Below are positions 56,101 to 62,944 of a DNA stretch of 64,000 nt, one piece after another. The translations under genes and the position numbers were made by a program. Origin of the DNA: Streptococcus infantis (GTDB lineage: Bacteria; Bacillota; Bacilli; Lactobacillales; Streptococcaceae); contig NZ_JAHDAP010000001.1 in the NCBI RefSeq assembly GCF_018499575.1, forward strand, positions 806,001 through 870,000. Direction: 5' to 3'. Within the stretch, counting starts at the first letter, position 1, and every line of letters starts with the position of its first letter. The notes below the pieces were generated by a model. It saw only the letters and a list, made by a program, of their open reading frames with translations. It was not told the DNA's origin and did not search any database.

Positions 56101-57056
56101 AGGTCTGGTGTTAAGATAGTTGTTCCATTTTTCTCAGTATGAACCTTATCTGTGACTTGAAGAGTAACATCACGGTAAATCCCGCTTCCTGAGTACCAAC
56201 GGCTACTTGGTTGTTTATTAATGGCATGCACTGCAACGACATTTTCGCGACCGTCTTTATGGAGATAGTCAGTGATGTCATATGAGAATTGGTTGTAACC
56301 ATTTGGATAGTGACCAACTAGCTGTCCATTTACATAAACCTGAGAATCCATGTAAACCCCATCAAATGTGATACGAACATTCTTATTGAGGTCTTCTTCA
56401 TCGAGTTTAAAGGTCTTACGGTACCAAGCATCACCACCATTGAGTTGGCCACCTTCGTTTTGGGCAGGTGAGTCATGGTCAAAGTCATTGTAGATACTCC
56501 AGTCATGAGGAAGGTCTAATTTCTTCCAACTAGAAACATCGGCATCTGGCTTGACCGCATCTTTGGCATTGGCATTGAGTTTGAAATGCCAGTTTTGATT
56601 GAATTCAACTTTTCTATCCTCAATCAACTGCTTCACCTCATCATTAGTTGCAGGTTTTAGCTCAGGCTTTTCTGTTTGTGCAGATTGATCTTGAGTCACA
56701 GCAGGAGCTTGTTTCTCTACATCGGAAGTTTCTTTCTTCTCGGCAGTAGCTTCAGTAGTTGGGGCCTCTTCTTTTTTCTCTACTTCATGTTCAGTTCTAA
56801 CTGCTTCACTAGTGACAGTTTCTCTTGTTACAGGTTGTTCAGAAGCTTTTGAATCTACAGCTTCCTCTTTAGGAGTTTCTTTCTCCACTTTTTCTGTAGC
56901 AACTGCAATTGGAGTTTCATCAGCAGAAACTGGGGTTGCACTAGCTACACTTGCTCCAAATAAGACTGAGCATGTCCCGATAAGCACTGAGCATGTCCCG
57001 ACCGTGAATTTACGGATGCTATAGACACTTTTACGATTCCAATGATCTTTTCCCAT
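50184..57056 (-). CDS. bgaA: Surface-anchored beta-galactosidase BgaA
   Basis: A 2290-residue wall-anchored enzyme. A YSIRK signal (KSVYSIRKFTVGTCSVL) is followed by a polar E/T/A linker to about residue 145. The GH2 sugar-binding, Ig-like and TIM-barrel domains span about 150-740, with acid/base Glu in WSIGNEIGE (near 560) and nucleophile Glu in YGSETSS (near 642). Ig-like Big domains follow, and two CBM71-type lectin domains (GANISDQWTGSELP and GENLSDNPDFDDDS starts). Nine 17-residue repeats and LPETG (about 2257) end it. It trims terminal beta-1,4 galactose from host glycans and aids adherence. Start chosen for AAGGAG 6 nt upstream. Confidence 0.95.
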   Translation of the reverse strand: MGKDHWNRKSVYSIRKFTVGTCSVLIGTCSVLFGASVASATPVSADETPIAVATEKVEKETPKEEAVDSKASEQPVTRETVTSEAVRTEHEVEKKEEAPTTEATAEKKETSDVEKQAPAVTQDQSAQTEKPELKPATNDEVKQLIEDRKVEFNQNWHFKLNANAKDAVKPDADVSSWKKLDLPHDWSIYNDFDHDSPAQNEGGQLNGGDAWYRKTFKLDEEDLNKNVRITFDGVYMDSQVYVNGQLVGHYPNGYNQFSYDITDYLHKDGRENVVAVHAINKQPSSRWYSGSGIYRDVTLQVTDKVHTEKNGTTILTPDLEKQQNGKVDTHVTSKIVNTDDKDHEILAEYQIIERNGQAVTDLVRTASQVLKAHQSASLNAILQVDKPKLWTVHSDQPALYELVTRVYRDGQLVDAKKDLFGYRYYNWTPNEGFSLNGERIKFHGVSLHHDHGALGAEENYKAEYRRLKQMKDMGVNSIRTTHNPASEQTLQIAAELGLLVQEEAFDTWYGGKKQYDYGRFFDKDATHPDAKKGEKWSDFDLRTMVERGKNNPAIVMWSIGNEIGEADGKPRSLSTVKRLVQVIKAVDKTRYVTMGADKFRFGDGSGDHEKIANELDAVGFNYSEDNYKKLRAKHPNWLIYGSETSSATRTRGSYFRPERELVHSNQAYRHYEQSDYGNDRVGWGKTATASWTFDRDNAGYAGQFIWTGTDYIGEPTPWHNQNHTPVKSSYFGIVDTAGIPKNDYYLYQSQWVSAEKKPMVHLLPHWNWGNPTLKENVADADGNIPVRAYSNAASVELFLNGNTLGKKTFTKKQTSDGRTYQEGAKPNELYLEWKVAFEAGTLEAVARDEAGNIIARDKIVTAGEPAGVRLVKEENAIAADGKDLTYIYYEIVDSKGNVVPTANNLVRFQLHGQGQIVGVDNGEQASRERYKEQADGSWIRKAFNGKGVVIVKSTEQAGKFTLTAHSDFLKSGQTTIFTGKKDQAEKTVLGTEVPKVRTVIGQEAKMPSKVAFIYSDGSREKLPVEWSAVNVNEPGIFTVKGVANGRDVEARVEVLALETELPVVKRIAPTTDLSTVDPSVTYVLSDGTVGSYDVDKWEVAAEDQAKLAIPGSRIQAKGISGDDQIDATFVVAEGQAAAPVVPTVTVADQPVEGLSTDQPVLYHKLAYGTALPEVKALAENAQVTVIQANEANGMRASIYVQPNDGGALQTYAIQFLQEAPQIERLSLEVENAAALKEDQTVGIKVLAHYQDGTQAELKADKVSFSTSGQGDVAVRKGMLELHKPGQVTLKAQFEGAEGQIDLNIQANTESKVVQAIRPVSVVTGLNQEPSLPETVTVEYDKGFPKVHKVTWQAIAKEDLAKYHSFDVLGKVEGIENEAHAKVSVEGIIAVEEVTTTTPVSEAPQLPESVRTYHSNGQVSSAKVTWDAIDPSQYAQEGSFTVTGHVEGTQLPTKLHVRVSAQTETGANISDQWTGSELPLAFASDSNPSDSVANVNDKLISFNDQPANRWTNWKRTSEASVGILFGDSGILSKRSVDNLNVAFHEDHGVGAPKSYVIEYYVGKDVPTVPKNPSFVASEDHVFNDDRNWKQVTNLKAPDQVRAGEMTHFSFDKVNTYAVRIRMVRPDGKWGTSITEMQVFSKQVAAAKKAQAQIQVDGKDLPNFNPGLTDYYLEAKEDKVPTVTASVSDNGIATVIPSVHEGDPVRVVVKAENGDILGEYRLHFTNDKDLLASKPVVAVKTSRLVAKGHTLELPAKVAVYFSGKDGYEVKDLAVEWDEVPAENLATAGEFTVRGRVLGTDLTAEVAVRVTDKLGENLSDNPDFDDDSNRSFASATNDIDPNSHDRVDYVNDGSDDETRRWTNWSPTPSDNPEVSVGVIFREAGKIVERTVAEGSIRFFSDGGTDAPSKLVLERYVGPEFDSPEYYSNYQPYDPEHPFNTPSNWEKVEYRADQEIQAGTDIHVTFAPVKAKAMRWRMERKADTKGVAITEMAFIAPSEEPKDSTAAKLLVDGKEIADFSEDRVDYQVTYRGNRPKVTVEAGEQVAATVVDSGDDKLPVLIHLVSESGKHVKEYRIQLTKADVESAKTEPAVHEVPEFTGGVNGEEAAVHEVPEFTGGVNGVEPAVYEVPEYTGGANAVEAAVHEVPEYTGGVNGVEPAVYEVPEYTGGSKLVAPAVHEVPEYTGGVNAVEAAVNDVPEYKGGANAVFAAVNDVPEYTGGVNGVEAAVNDVPEYKDNQSLVALAMSQDKTYQAPASRQNILPETGAKENAILATAGVMGMLLGLFAMGKRKDEE
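50343..50801 (-). repeat. Nine 51-bp tandem repeats in bgaA
   Basis: They code for nine 17-residue units of the type (P/A)AV(H/Y/N)(E/D)VPE(Y/F)(T/K)GG(V/A)N(A/G)VE, just before the LPETG anchor. Units alternate in two sub-types, suggesting growth by two-unit steps. The last unit (EYKDNQSLVA) has diverged. Confidence 0.95.
56965..57001 (-). repeat. 21-nt tandem duplication in the BgaA signal peptide
   Basis: ACTGAGCATGTCCCGA (plus strand) occurs at 56965-56980 and 56986-57001, a period of 21 nt. It duplicates seven residues, GTCSVLI / GTCSVLF, within the hydrophobic core of the YSIRK signal peptide. Confidence 0.9.
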
Positions 57057-57092
57057 AGGGTTCTCCTTATTAAGTAACCGCTTCCATTTTTG

Positions 57093-57158
57093 TCGAAAGC
57101 GCTTTACTTTTGTTGTATTTATTACTTCTATTCTATAAAATAATATAGGAAACATCAA
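57093..57158 (-). promoter_or_regulatory. bgaA promoter and downstream cre site
   Basis: TTGATG (57153-57158), 17-nt spacer, TAGAAT (57130-57135) on the minus strand. AGTAAAGCGCTTTCGA (57093-57108) lies about 15-30 nt after the likely start site and is close to the palindromic CcpA box. CcpA there would act as a roadblock to elongation. Confidence 0.6.
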
Positions 57159-57252
57159 TAGAATCCCTATAAAAATTATACTTTTGATTCTTTTTTCTAT
57201 AATTTGTAGAAAACTTTGAAAATCTGAATGTACATTTAGAAAAATACATCAA

Positions 57253-57283
57253 AACAGCTGTTTCACTTATAGAAACAGCTGTT
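57253..57283. terminator. Terminator after the SUKH gene
   Basis: AACAGCTGTTTC / GAAACAGCTGTT, a perfect 12-bp stem with a 7-nt loop and a short T run on the minus strand, about 38 nt behind the stop. Confidence 0.85.
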
Positions 57284-57320
57284 ACTGAAAAACTATTCTG
57301 AATTTACCTTCGATTACTGA

Positions 57321-57866
57321 TTATCCTTCTTTTAACATGTTTAGCATTTCATTTTTACGTTCTTCTAGCTCTGCAATTTGCTGGAGTAAAAGTCCTGAAA
57401 AATCACAATTAAGCTCTTCAGTTTCTCCACTGCTATACCAATCCAAAGCTACTATGTGATTGTCCTTATCAAAGCAGAAAATTACATCTCCATCCCCGAT
57501 GACAGACAGAAATGGAATATAATCCTCAAAGCCCAGAGCGTGTAATTCCTTGGTTTTAATTCGAATATCTAAGAAATCTGGGATGCCATTTGCAATTCCA
57601 AAAACCTTAATACCTCGGCAGAAGGTCCAAAATGGTGCTACATCGTAAGCCTTGGCTCTTGGCCATAGCTCTTCCCTGACTTCCATAAAGAGACCTCCCA
57701 GAGCTGACATGGTGAATTCTCTGAAATCTTCTGGCAGACGAATGCCATATTGAGTTTCAAAATCCTGAACATCTTCTTCCGATGGTTCATTGCCCATGCA
57801 AGCGACAACTTGATAAGTGTCCTTATCATAGTGACGAAAATAATCATAAACTTCCTTGAGTGCCAT
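57321..57866 (-). CDS. SMI1/KNR4 (SUKH) family protein
   Basis: A 181-residue SUKH-superfamily protein. The core SEEDVQDFETQYGIRLPEDFREFTMSALGGL (about residues 27-60) is the SMI1/KNR4 signature of a helix followed by LPxDFxxF, and YIPFLSVIGDGDVIFCFDKDN is the next conserved strand set. Bacterial SUKH proteins are often immunity proteins of polymorphic or contact-dependent toxins; no toxin lies beside this one. It follows a DUF4241 gene by 11 nt and ends in a terminator. Cytoplasmic, no signal peptide. Confidence 0.88.
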   Translation of the reverse strand: MALKEVYDYFRHYDKDTYQVVACMGNEPSEEDVQDFETQYGIRLPEDFREFTMSALGGLFMEVREELWPRAKAYDVAPFWTFCRGIKVFGIANGIPDFLDIRIKTKELHALGFEDYIPFLSVIGDGDVIFCFDKDNHIVALDWYSSGETEELNCDFSGLLLQQIAELEERKNEMLNMLKEG

Positions 57867-57877
57867 TATCCAACTCC

Positions 57878-58600
57878 TTATCCTACATAGATATACTCAA
57901 TAACCACATCACATAGTTGATGATCCTTGTCATAGCCAAAGTAAACAGGATAATTTCCATCTCCAAAACCAGATTGAATCATTGGAATAGTCAGGTCTGT
58001 ATGTGGTATTTTAAAGTTAATCCAATCACCGCCTTCTCGTTGATATAGGGGATGTTCTATGGCATTTTGAGCAAAAATTTCCTGAAAAAAATCATCATAG
58101 ATGTTTTTTTCAGGATTTTCTTGATACCATTTTTCTTCAAAATCACAGTAGGCATTTTTTGTATCAACATCGACAATAGTTGCCAAGCCTGCATCGACTG
58201 AAAATCCAAAATAAGAATCTTCTTCAACAGAATCCAGGTTTTCAGTACCAGTTAAAGCTTCATAGTAAACAACTGGAAGTTTATCTGTAAATTGAACTCT
58301 TGTTGCAACATACCTATAATGATCTTCTTCGATTTTAACTACCAAGGTTTTGAGAGGAAATGTTCCTTTTGGAACGGTCTCTAAATAGGGTTTTTCATTC
58401 CTACGGAGCCAGACCAAGGGATCCCTAACTAAAATTTCTCCACTTGGGAAGGTCACTTCCCCCATATCTAAGACAAAGACTTCCTTGCCGTCTATTTCTT
58501 TCATCTCGAAACACTCTGCGTAATTGACAGACGAGGTCAAAATATGTTTGATTTCTTGGTATTTTTGCAACCATTCTTCAGAAACTTGAAGTTTTTCCAT
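57878..58600 (-). CDS. DUF4241 domain protein
   Basis: A 240-residue cytoplasmic protein of the DUF4241 family: MGEVTFPSGEILVRDPLVWL (about residues 46-65), VDAGLATIVDVDT (near 135-147) and IQSGFGDGNYPVYFGYDKDHQLCDVVIEYI at the end. Its function is unknown. Family members tend to lie near SUKH and other immunity genes, which agrees with the SUKH gene 11 nt downstream. I infer, without proof, an immunity or toxin-binding role. Confidence 0.8.
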   Translation of the reverse strand: MEKLQVSEEWLQKYQEIKHILTSSVNYAECFEMKEIDGKEVFVLDMGEVTFPSGEILVRDPLVWLRRNEKPYLETVPKGTFPLKTLVVKIEEDHYRYVATRVQFTDKLPVVYYEALTGTENLDSVEEDSYFGFSVDAGLATIVDVDTKNAYCDFEEKWYQENPEKNIYDDFFQEIFAQNAIEHPLYQREGGDWINFKIPHTDLTIPMIQSGFGDGNYPVYFGYDKDHQLCDVVIEYIYVG

Positions 58601-58652
58601 CGGTCTTTCCTTTCTAGTTTAAAACAAGCATGTGTTGGAGTTAAAAACCGGT

Positions 58653-60404
58653 TTAAATCGAATCTAAATAAACCACAAATCCATCTGGTAAGATGATTTG
58701 TTGTCCCTCCTTAACTTGACAATGACTCGCTAAATCAACTGAATCTCTATCCAAGACAAAATTTTCCTTAGACTGATTAAAGATAGCCTGAACTTCTTTT
58801 CCTTCGTAGCTCCACTTCAAGGAAAGAATATCTGGTTTCACTTCTTCTAGCTTATTGATTCCATATTGAATAATGCTTGAAATTTCCTTACGGACCTTGA
58901 TTAATTTCTTCATGAAATTCAGCATATCATTGTCCCCAGAAACACGATCCCAAGGCATGACACGACGGCAATCGGGATCTGGTCCACCTTTAAGTGCCAG
59001 CTCTGTTCCATAATAGATACAAGGAGCCCCTTTTTGAAGATAGAGGAAGGCGAGAGCAGCCTTGACATGCTGGATATTTCCTTTAGCGGTCGTGAGGATA
59101 CGCTCTGTATCGTGAGAGTCTAAAAGGTTAAACATCACTTCCGAGATTTGTTGCTTGTAGTACATAGACTGGCTGTTGATTTCTGAAATAAACTGCTCCG
59201 TCTTTTTATGCTGACGCAAGAAATAATCCTTGATACTTTCAGAAAGAGGGTAGTTCATAACTGCATGGAACTCATCCCCTTTTAGCCAAGGCTGAGATGT
59301 ATGCCAGATTTCACCTAAAATATACAAATCAGGCTTTTTAGCCAGAACTGCCTTTCTGAAATCTCTCCAGAACTGGTGGTCAATTTCATTGGCAACGTCC
59401 AAGCGCCAAGCATCAATATCAAAATTCTCAATCCAATAGGTCGCAACACTTAAAAGAAATTCTTTAACTTCCGGGTTGGCTGTATTTAACTTAGGCATAT
59501 AGCTAGCAAAGGCAAAGGTACGATACGGTAATTCTTTTGGCTTCTTCAGTTTATCCTCAGTAATTGGAAATTCTTGAATATGGAACCAATCCTTATAAGC
59601 TGACTTTTCTCCATTCTTCAGAACATCTTGCCACTGAGCCGACTGATAACCGATATGGTTAAACACCGCATCAAGCATGATCTTAATGCCACGTTTATGA
59701 GCTTCCTCTACTAGATTACGAAAGACTTCCTTGTCTCCAAAGTGACGGTCAATTTCAAAATAATCCGTCGTATCATATTTGTGGTTGGTCGTAGCTTCAA
59801 AAATCGGACAGAGATAAAGCCCAGTGATTCCCAAATCTTTTAGATAGTCTAGATGATCGATAATCCCTTGCAAGTCTCCACCAAAAAAGTCATCTCTTTC
59901 AGGTGCAATCTCTGCATCCCACTCTCGAGCTCCATCTGGAGTTAGGTTTGGATTTCCATTAGCAAAGCGTTCTGGAAAAATCTGATACCAAACAGCTTCT
60001 GAAACCCAACTAGGAACCTGGCAACCATCGATTTCGTGAATATAAGGAAGTTTGAAACCATTGCCTTCAGCATCCAAGTTTTTTTGAGTATATTCTACAC
60101 AACCCTTATCACCATAGTAGACACCCTGGCCTTCTGTATCAAGAAGTTCAAAGAGATACTGAATCCGTGCAAAATCAACAGACACTGTAACCTGCCAATA
60201 ATCAAATAAAGCATCTGAGGTTACTTTTGTCATTTCCTTCTTGGCTTCATACTTATCCTCAATGAAAATAAAGGGATCACCATAATGCAAAATGACCTTT
60301 TGAATATCATCTTTCTTTGTTCTGATTCGGATATGCAACTGATTTTCTTTGTAAAGATAAGCATACTCTGATTCTGGTCTATGATAAATGGCTGTTAATT
60401 CCAT
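58653..60404 (-). CDS. GH13 neopullulanase/maltogenic amylase family glucosidase
   Basis: A 583-residue alpha-glucan hydrolase with an N-terminal CBM34-type beta domain (residues about 1-125) and a GH13 catalytic domain. Catalytic residues: nucleophile Asp in WRLDVANEID (near 330), acid/base Glu in ILGEIWH (near 362), transition-state Asp in LLDSHDTERIL (near 430). No signal peptide, so it acts in the cytoplasm on imported maltodextrins. Its promoter has a nearly perfect cre box, so it should be shut off by preferred sugars. It interrupts the run of immunity-like genes. Confidence 0.92.
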   Translation of the reverse strand: MELTAIYHRPESEYAYLYKENQLHIRIRTKKDDIQKVILHYGDPFIFIEDKYEAKKEMTKVTSDALFDYWQVTVSVDFARIQYLFELLDTEGQGVYYGDKGCVEYTQKNLDAEGNGFKLPYIHEIDGCQVPSWVSEAVWYQIFPERFANGNPNLTPDGAREWDAEIAPERDDFFGGDLQGIIDHLDYLKDLGITGLYLCPIFEATTNHKYDTTDYFEIDRHFGDKEVFRNLVEEAHKRGIKIMLDAVFNHIGYQSAQWQDVLKNGEKSAYKDWFHIQEFPITEDKLKKPKELPYRTFAFASYMPKLNTANPEVKEFLLSVATYWIENFDIDAWRLDVANEIDHQFWRDFRKAVLAKKPDLYILGEIWHTSQPWLKGDEFHAVMNYPLSESIKDYFLRQHKKTEQFISEINSQSMYYKQQISEVMFNLLDSHDTERILTTAKGNIQHVKAALAFLYLQKGAPCIYYGTELALKGGPDPDCRRVMPWDRVSGDNDMLNFMKKLIKVRKEISSIIQYGINKLEEVKPDILSLKWSYEGKEVQAIFNQSKENFVLDRDSVDLASHCQVKEGQQIILPDGFVVYLDSI

Positions 60405-60430
60405 GTCTTGTCTCCTATAATCAATAAAAA

Positions 60431-60487
60431 CGCAAACGTTTTCATAAACGATATTTCTAGTATACTATTTTACAAGTTAAATTGCAA
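60431..60487 (-). promoter_or_regulatory. GH13 promoter with cre site
   Basis: TTGCAA (60482-60487), 17-nt spacer, TATACT (60459-60464) on the minus strand. TGAAAACGTTTGCG (60431-60444) matches TGWAARCGYTWNCW at 13 of 14 positions and lies about 8-21 nt after the likely start site. Confidence 0.85.
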
Positions 60488-60591
60488 TACTGGGTCAAGT
60501 TTCGCAAGAAAATAGGTCAAAATAAATACTCAGATTGATCAAGAAATATCAGCACCTATCAATAAAAAGCTCCCAAACTCAGCCTCACAGC

Positions 60592-61548
60592 CTAGTCAAT
60601 CTGACAAAGAGCAAGTTCTTTTAATCCTCTGTCGTACAGGAAGGTTAAACAAAAGTTGTCTGTTATATTTTGAACCTTGTGTTTACTCATTCCTCTAGGC
60701 AAGGCTATATCGCACAATTCTCTTGTTGCCAGAGAAAATAGCTTTTGCTTGCCCTTCCAGTCATCATTTTTAAATAGGGGGCTCAGGATAAGATAAGGCG
60801 AATCCGTAAAAATTCCATTGACACCAGCTTTTTTGCCTAAAGCCTTTAAATGTTCAGATTCTAATAACTTTTCGATAATACGACCATCACTAGAGATTTT
60901 AACTAGGGCATAATAGTCCATGCCCCATTTATTGACAGAGGTTTGACTTTCTCCAGAGGTAAAGGCATAGAGCTCTTGCTGCCAATATTTCAGACTATCG
61001 ATTTTAGGCCAAGCATCAGAGTTCGTGTCGTGGTAGTTTAAAGCTTTTTTATCAATATGCGAATAAGTGGTCCACTTCGCCTGCTTTTTCTCTCTATCAA
61101 ATTCTAAAAGGGCAAAGTTTCTTGCCTGATTTGTATAAACTTGATCTTCAAAACACACGGGTATCTGGTCGCTATCTGATACTATTTGAAAATATCTCTC
61201 TTGTGCCTTTTTAGGAAGTATACTTTGCGAATCCTTTATGGCAATGATTTCTGGATGAGAAAAATCACCAGTATAATAGATTATTTCCTTGCCAGCCTTG
61301 ATGATGCCAATATTTTGTCCATCTGTAAAGAGTATAGGCTCTTCCTCCCAAACATGGTCACAAGCCCAAGCATCTATCTCCTTGACTCCCAAAGGAGACA
61401 CTTCTAGCAGACAGTAGCGATTAAAAGCTTCCTTCTCACTGGTCAATACAAAGGCTCTACCATCATGTAACATGACAGAATTGAAAACACTATTGTAGTC
61501 CTTGTCTAGTTCCCATTTGTTCAATAGGCTTAACTTTAACTTCCCCAT
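60592..61548 (-). CDS. Uncharacterised protein, probably beta-rich
   Basis: A 318-residue protein that I do not recognise. It has no signal peptide or membrane segment. The pattern of repeated W/Y/D-rich strands (AFVLTSEKEAF, NIGIIKAGKEIIYYTGDF, NFALLEFDREKKQAKW, YALVKISSDGRIIEKL, LTFLYDRGLKELALCQI) suggests a beta-propeller. It follows another unknown gene by 18 nt within a run of SUKH and ankyrin genes, so a part in the same immunity-like operon is possible. Nothing in it shows a catalytic site. Confidence 0.65.
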   Translation of the reverse strand: MGKLKLSLLNKWELDKDYNSVFNSVMLHDGRAFVLTSEKEAFNRYCLLEVSPLGVKEIDAWACDHVWEEEPILFTDGQNIGIIKAGKEIIYYTGDFSHPEIIAIKDSQSILPKKAQERYFQIVSDSDQIPVCFEDQVYTNQARNFALLEFDREKKQAKWTTYSHIDKKALNYHDTNSDAWPKIDSLKYWQQELYAFTSGESQTSVNKWGMDYYALVKISSDGRIIEKLLESEHLKALGKKAGVNGIFTDSPYLILSPLFKNDDWKGKQKLFSLATRELCDIALPRGMSKHKVQNITDNFCLTFLYDRGLKELALCQID

Positions 61549-61566
61549 TTTCTTCCTCCTAATCCA

Positions 61567-62316
61567 TCACCACTCGTTGATGGCAAATAGAATGGCTGAT
61601 CTAATATTTCTTAGCAATTGATCTGAAAGTTCATCGTATACTTGACCCAGTCCCTTGTCTTGTGCAAGCCATCCAGGACCATCATTCCAGGAGCCCATTC
61701 CTCCAAAAACATCAGCTGCACTTGTAGCTCTAAATATGCTTAGATGTTGCGGTGGAATTTGAGGTTCTGCCAGTCCTTTACCAGATTCTGGATCTAGCAA
61801 AAAGTTTCTAGCAGAGTGAAAGACTTTGGCAAAGTTCTCACATTCAATTTTACTTGCTAAATCTTCCATACGAGCCAATATGTCCTTAAATTCTTCTATA
61901 TTATTTTCATAGTGGGGAAGGTCTTGAAAAGGCCTTTCCCATTCATACTCAGTGTAGGTAACATCCCAGCCCCTGACTGGGGAAGCAGATTTCCAATTTG
62001 GTAGGAAATAACTTGTCTTCCCATCTTTATAAAAACAAAGAATTGAACTCTGTGTTGTATTGGAGAAACCTAAAATACCTCTGTCTTCAACTGAAATGGG
62101 GCAAAATAATTGTAAGTCCTTCAAACCTTTTTCCTTAAGGTGTTCAAACCAATCAGTTACAGAAAGTTCCGTAACTTTCCCCTTTTCTGACGGCAGAATT
62201 TGAAAACTCATCTTATTTGTATATTTTTCAGGCTTATACCATATTTCTTTGCCACTTTTCAAAGCCTTCCTAGCTGCTGCCACGATACAGGCTATTTGAT
62301 ACATTTGTCCGTTCAT
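61567..62316 (-). CDS. Uncharacterised protein in the SUKH/ankyrin operon
   Basis: A 249-residue cytoplasmic protein of unknown family. It begins with a helical stretch (MYQIACIVAAARKALKSGKEI) and ends with a conserved-looking SAADVFGGMGSWNDGPGWLAQDKGLGQVYDELSDQLLRNIRSAI. Its ATG overlaps the SUKH stop by 4 nt (ATGA), which binds it translationally to that immunity-like gene. The context makes it a candidate immunity or accessory protein; nothing catalytic is recognised. Confidence 0.7.
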   Translation of the reverse strand: MNGQMYQIACIVAAARKALKSGKEIWYKPEKYTNKMSFQILPSEKGKVTELSVTDWFEHLKEKGLKDLQLFCPISVEDRGILGFSNTTQSSILCFYKDGKTSYFLPNWKSASPVRGWDVTYTEYEWERPFQDLPHYENNIEEFKDILARMEDLASKIECENFAKVFHSARNFLLDPESGKGLAEPQIPPQHLSIFRATSAADVFGGMGSWNDGPGWLAQDKGLGQVYDELSDQLLRNIRSAILFAINEW

Positions 62317-62900
62317 ATGATCTCATCCATTATCCCTTCAATCAGATTTCTAAGGCTCTCTGCTACATAAATCACTTGGTCAGGATCATGGATGTAGCAA
62401 ATAATCTGCCCTTCCTGACCCTCCTGGTCTGGATCAAAATCCAGCATAAGATAACAAGAGTCACAATACTGGGCAAAAGGAAGCCATTTTTTATTAAAAA
62501 GATAAGGCTTAATCCTGCTATCACGCATATTTTCCAGGTCTTGACTAGAAAAATAGTCGGGAAATTCGGTTAACAGAGCATCTCTATTTTGAAAGTACTT
62601 TTTACAAGTCTCAATTTCCTGTAGACTCATGAGAGAAAAAGTCAGATCTCTCTGGTCAATCACACAAGGTAAAATAGAGAGGTATTTACTCCCATTCTTA
62701 TAGCTATAAAGCTCTTTGAAGTCACTAGGTAGACGAATACCAAATCTTTCCTCAAAGCCTTGAAGCTCTTCCTCGGAAGCACCAGAAATATCCTGATAAT
62801 CTTCCAGATATCCTTCCTCTACAGGATCATCCAAATCCCAGTCTTCAAAACACTCACAAATATAAGTTTCTATTTTTTTAACTTGGTCAATTAGTTGCAT
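62313..62900 (-). CDS. SMI1/KNR4 (SUKH) family protein
   Basis: A 195-residue SUKH protein: ASEEELQGFEERFGIRLPSDFKELYSYKNGSKYLSILP (about residues 35-72) has the LPxDFxxFY signature and the following W/Y-rich strands include WLPFAQYCDSCYLMLDFDPDQEGQ. It shares the FGIRLP core with the SUKH protein at 57.3 kb but the rest differs, so they likely bind different partners. It lies 44 nt behind the ankyrin gene and overlaps the next gene by 4 nt. Confidence 0.88.
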   Translation of the reverse strand: MQLIDQVKKIETYICECFEDWDLDDPVEEGYLEDYQDISGASEEELQGFEERFGIRLPSDFKELYSYKNGSKYLSILPCVIDQRDLTFSLMSLQEIETCKKYFQNRDALLTEFPDYFSSQDLENMRDSRIKPYLFNKKWLPFAQYCDSCYLMLDFDPDQEGQEGQIICYIHDPDQVIYVAESLRNLIEGIMDEII

Positions 62901-62944
62901 AATCCCACCATGATTTCTTTATTTTATCTGTCTTCCAATGCTTT

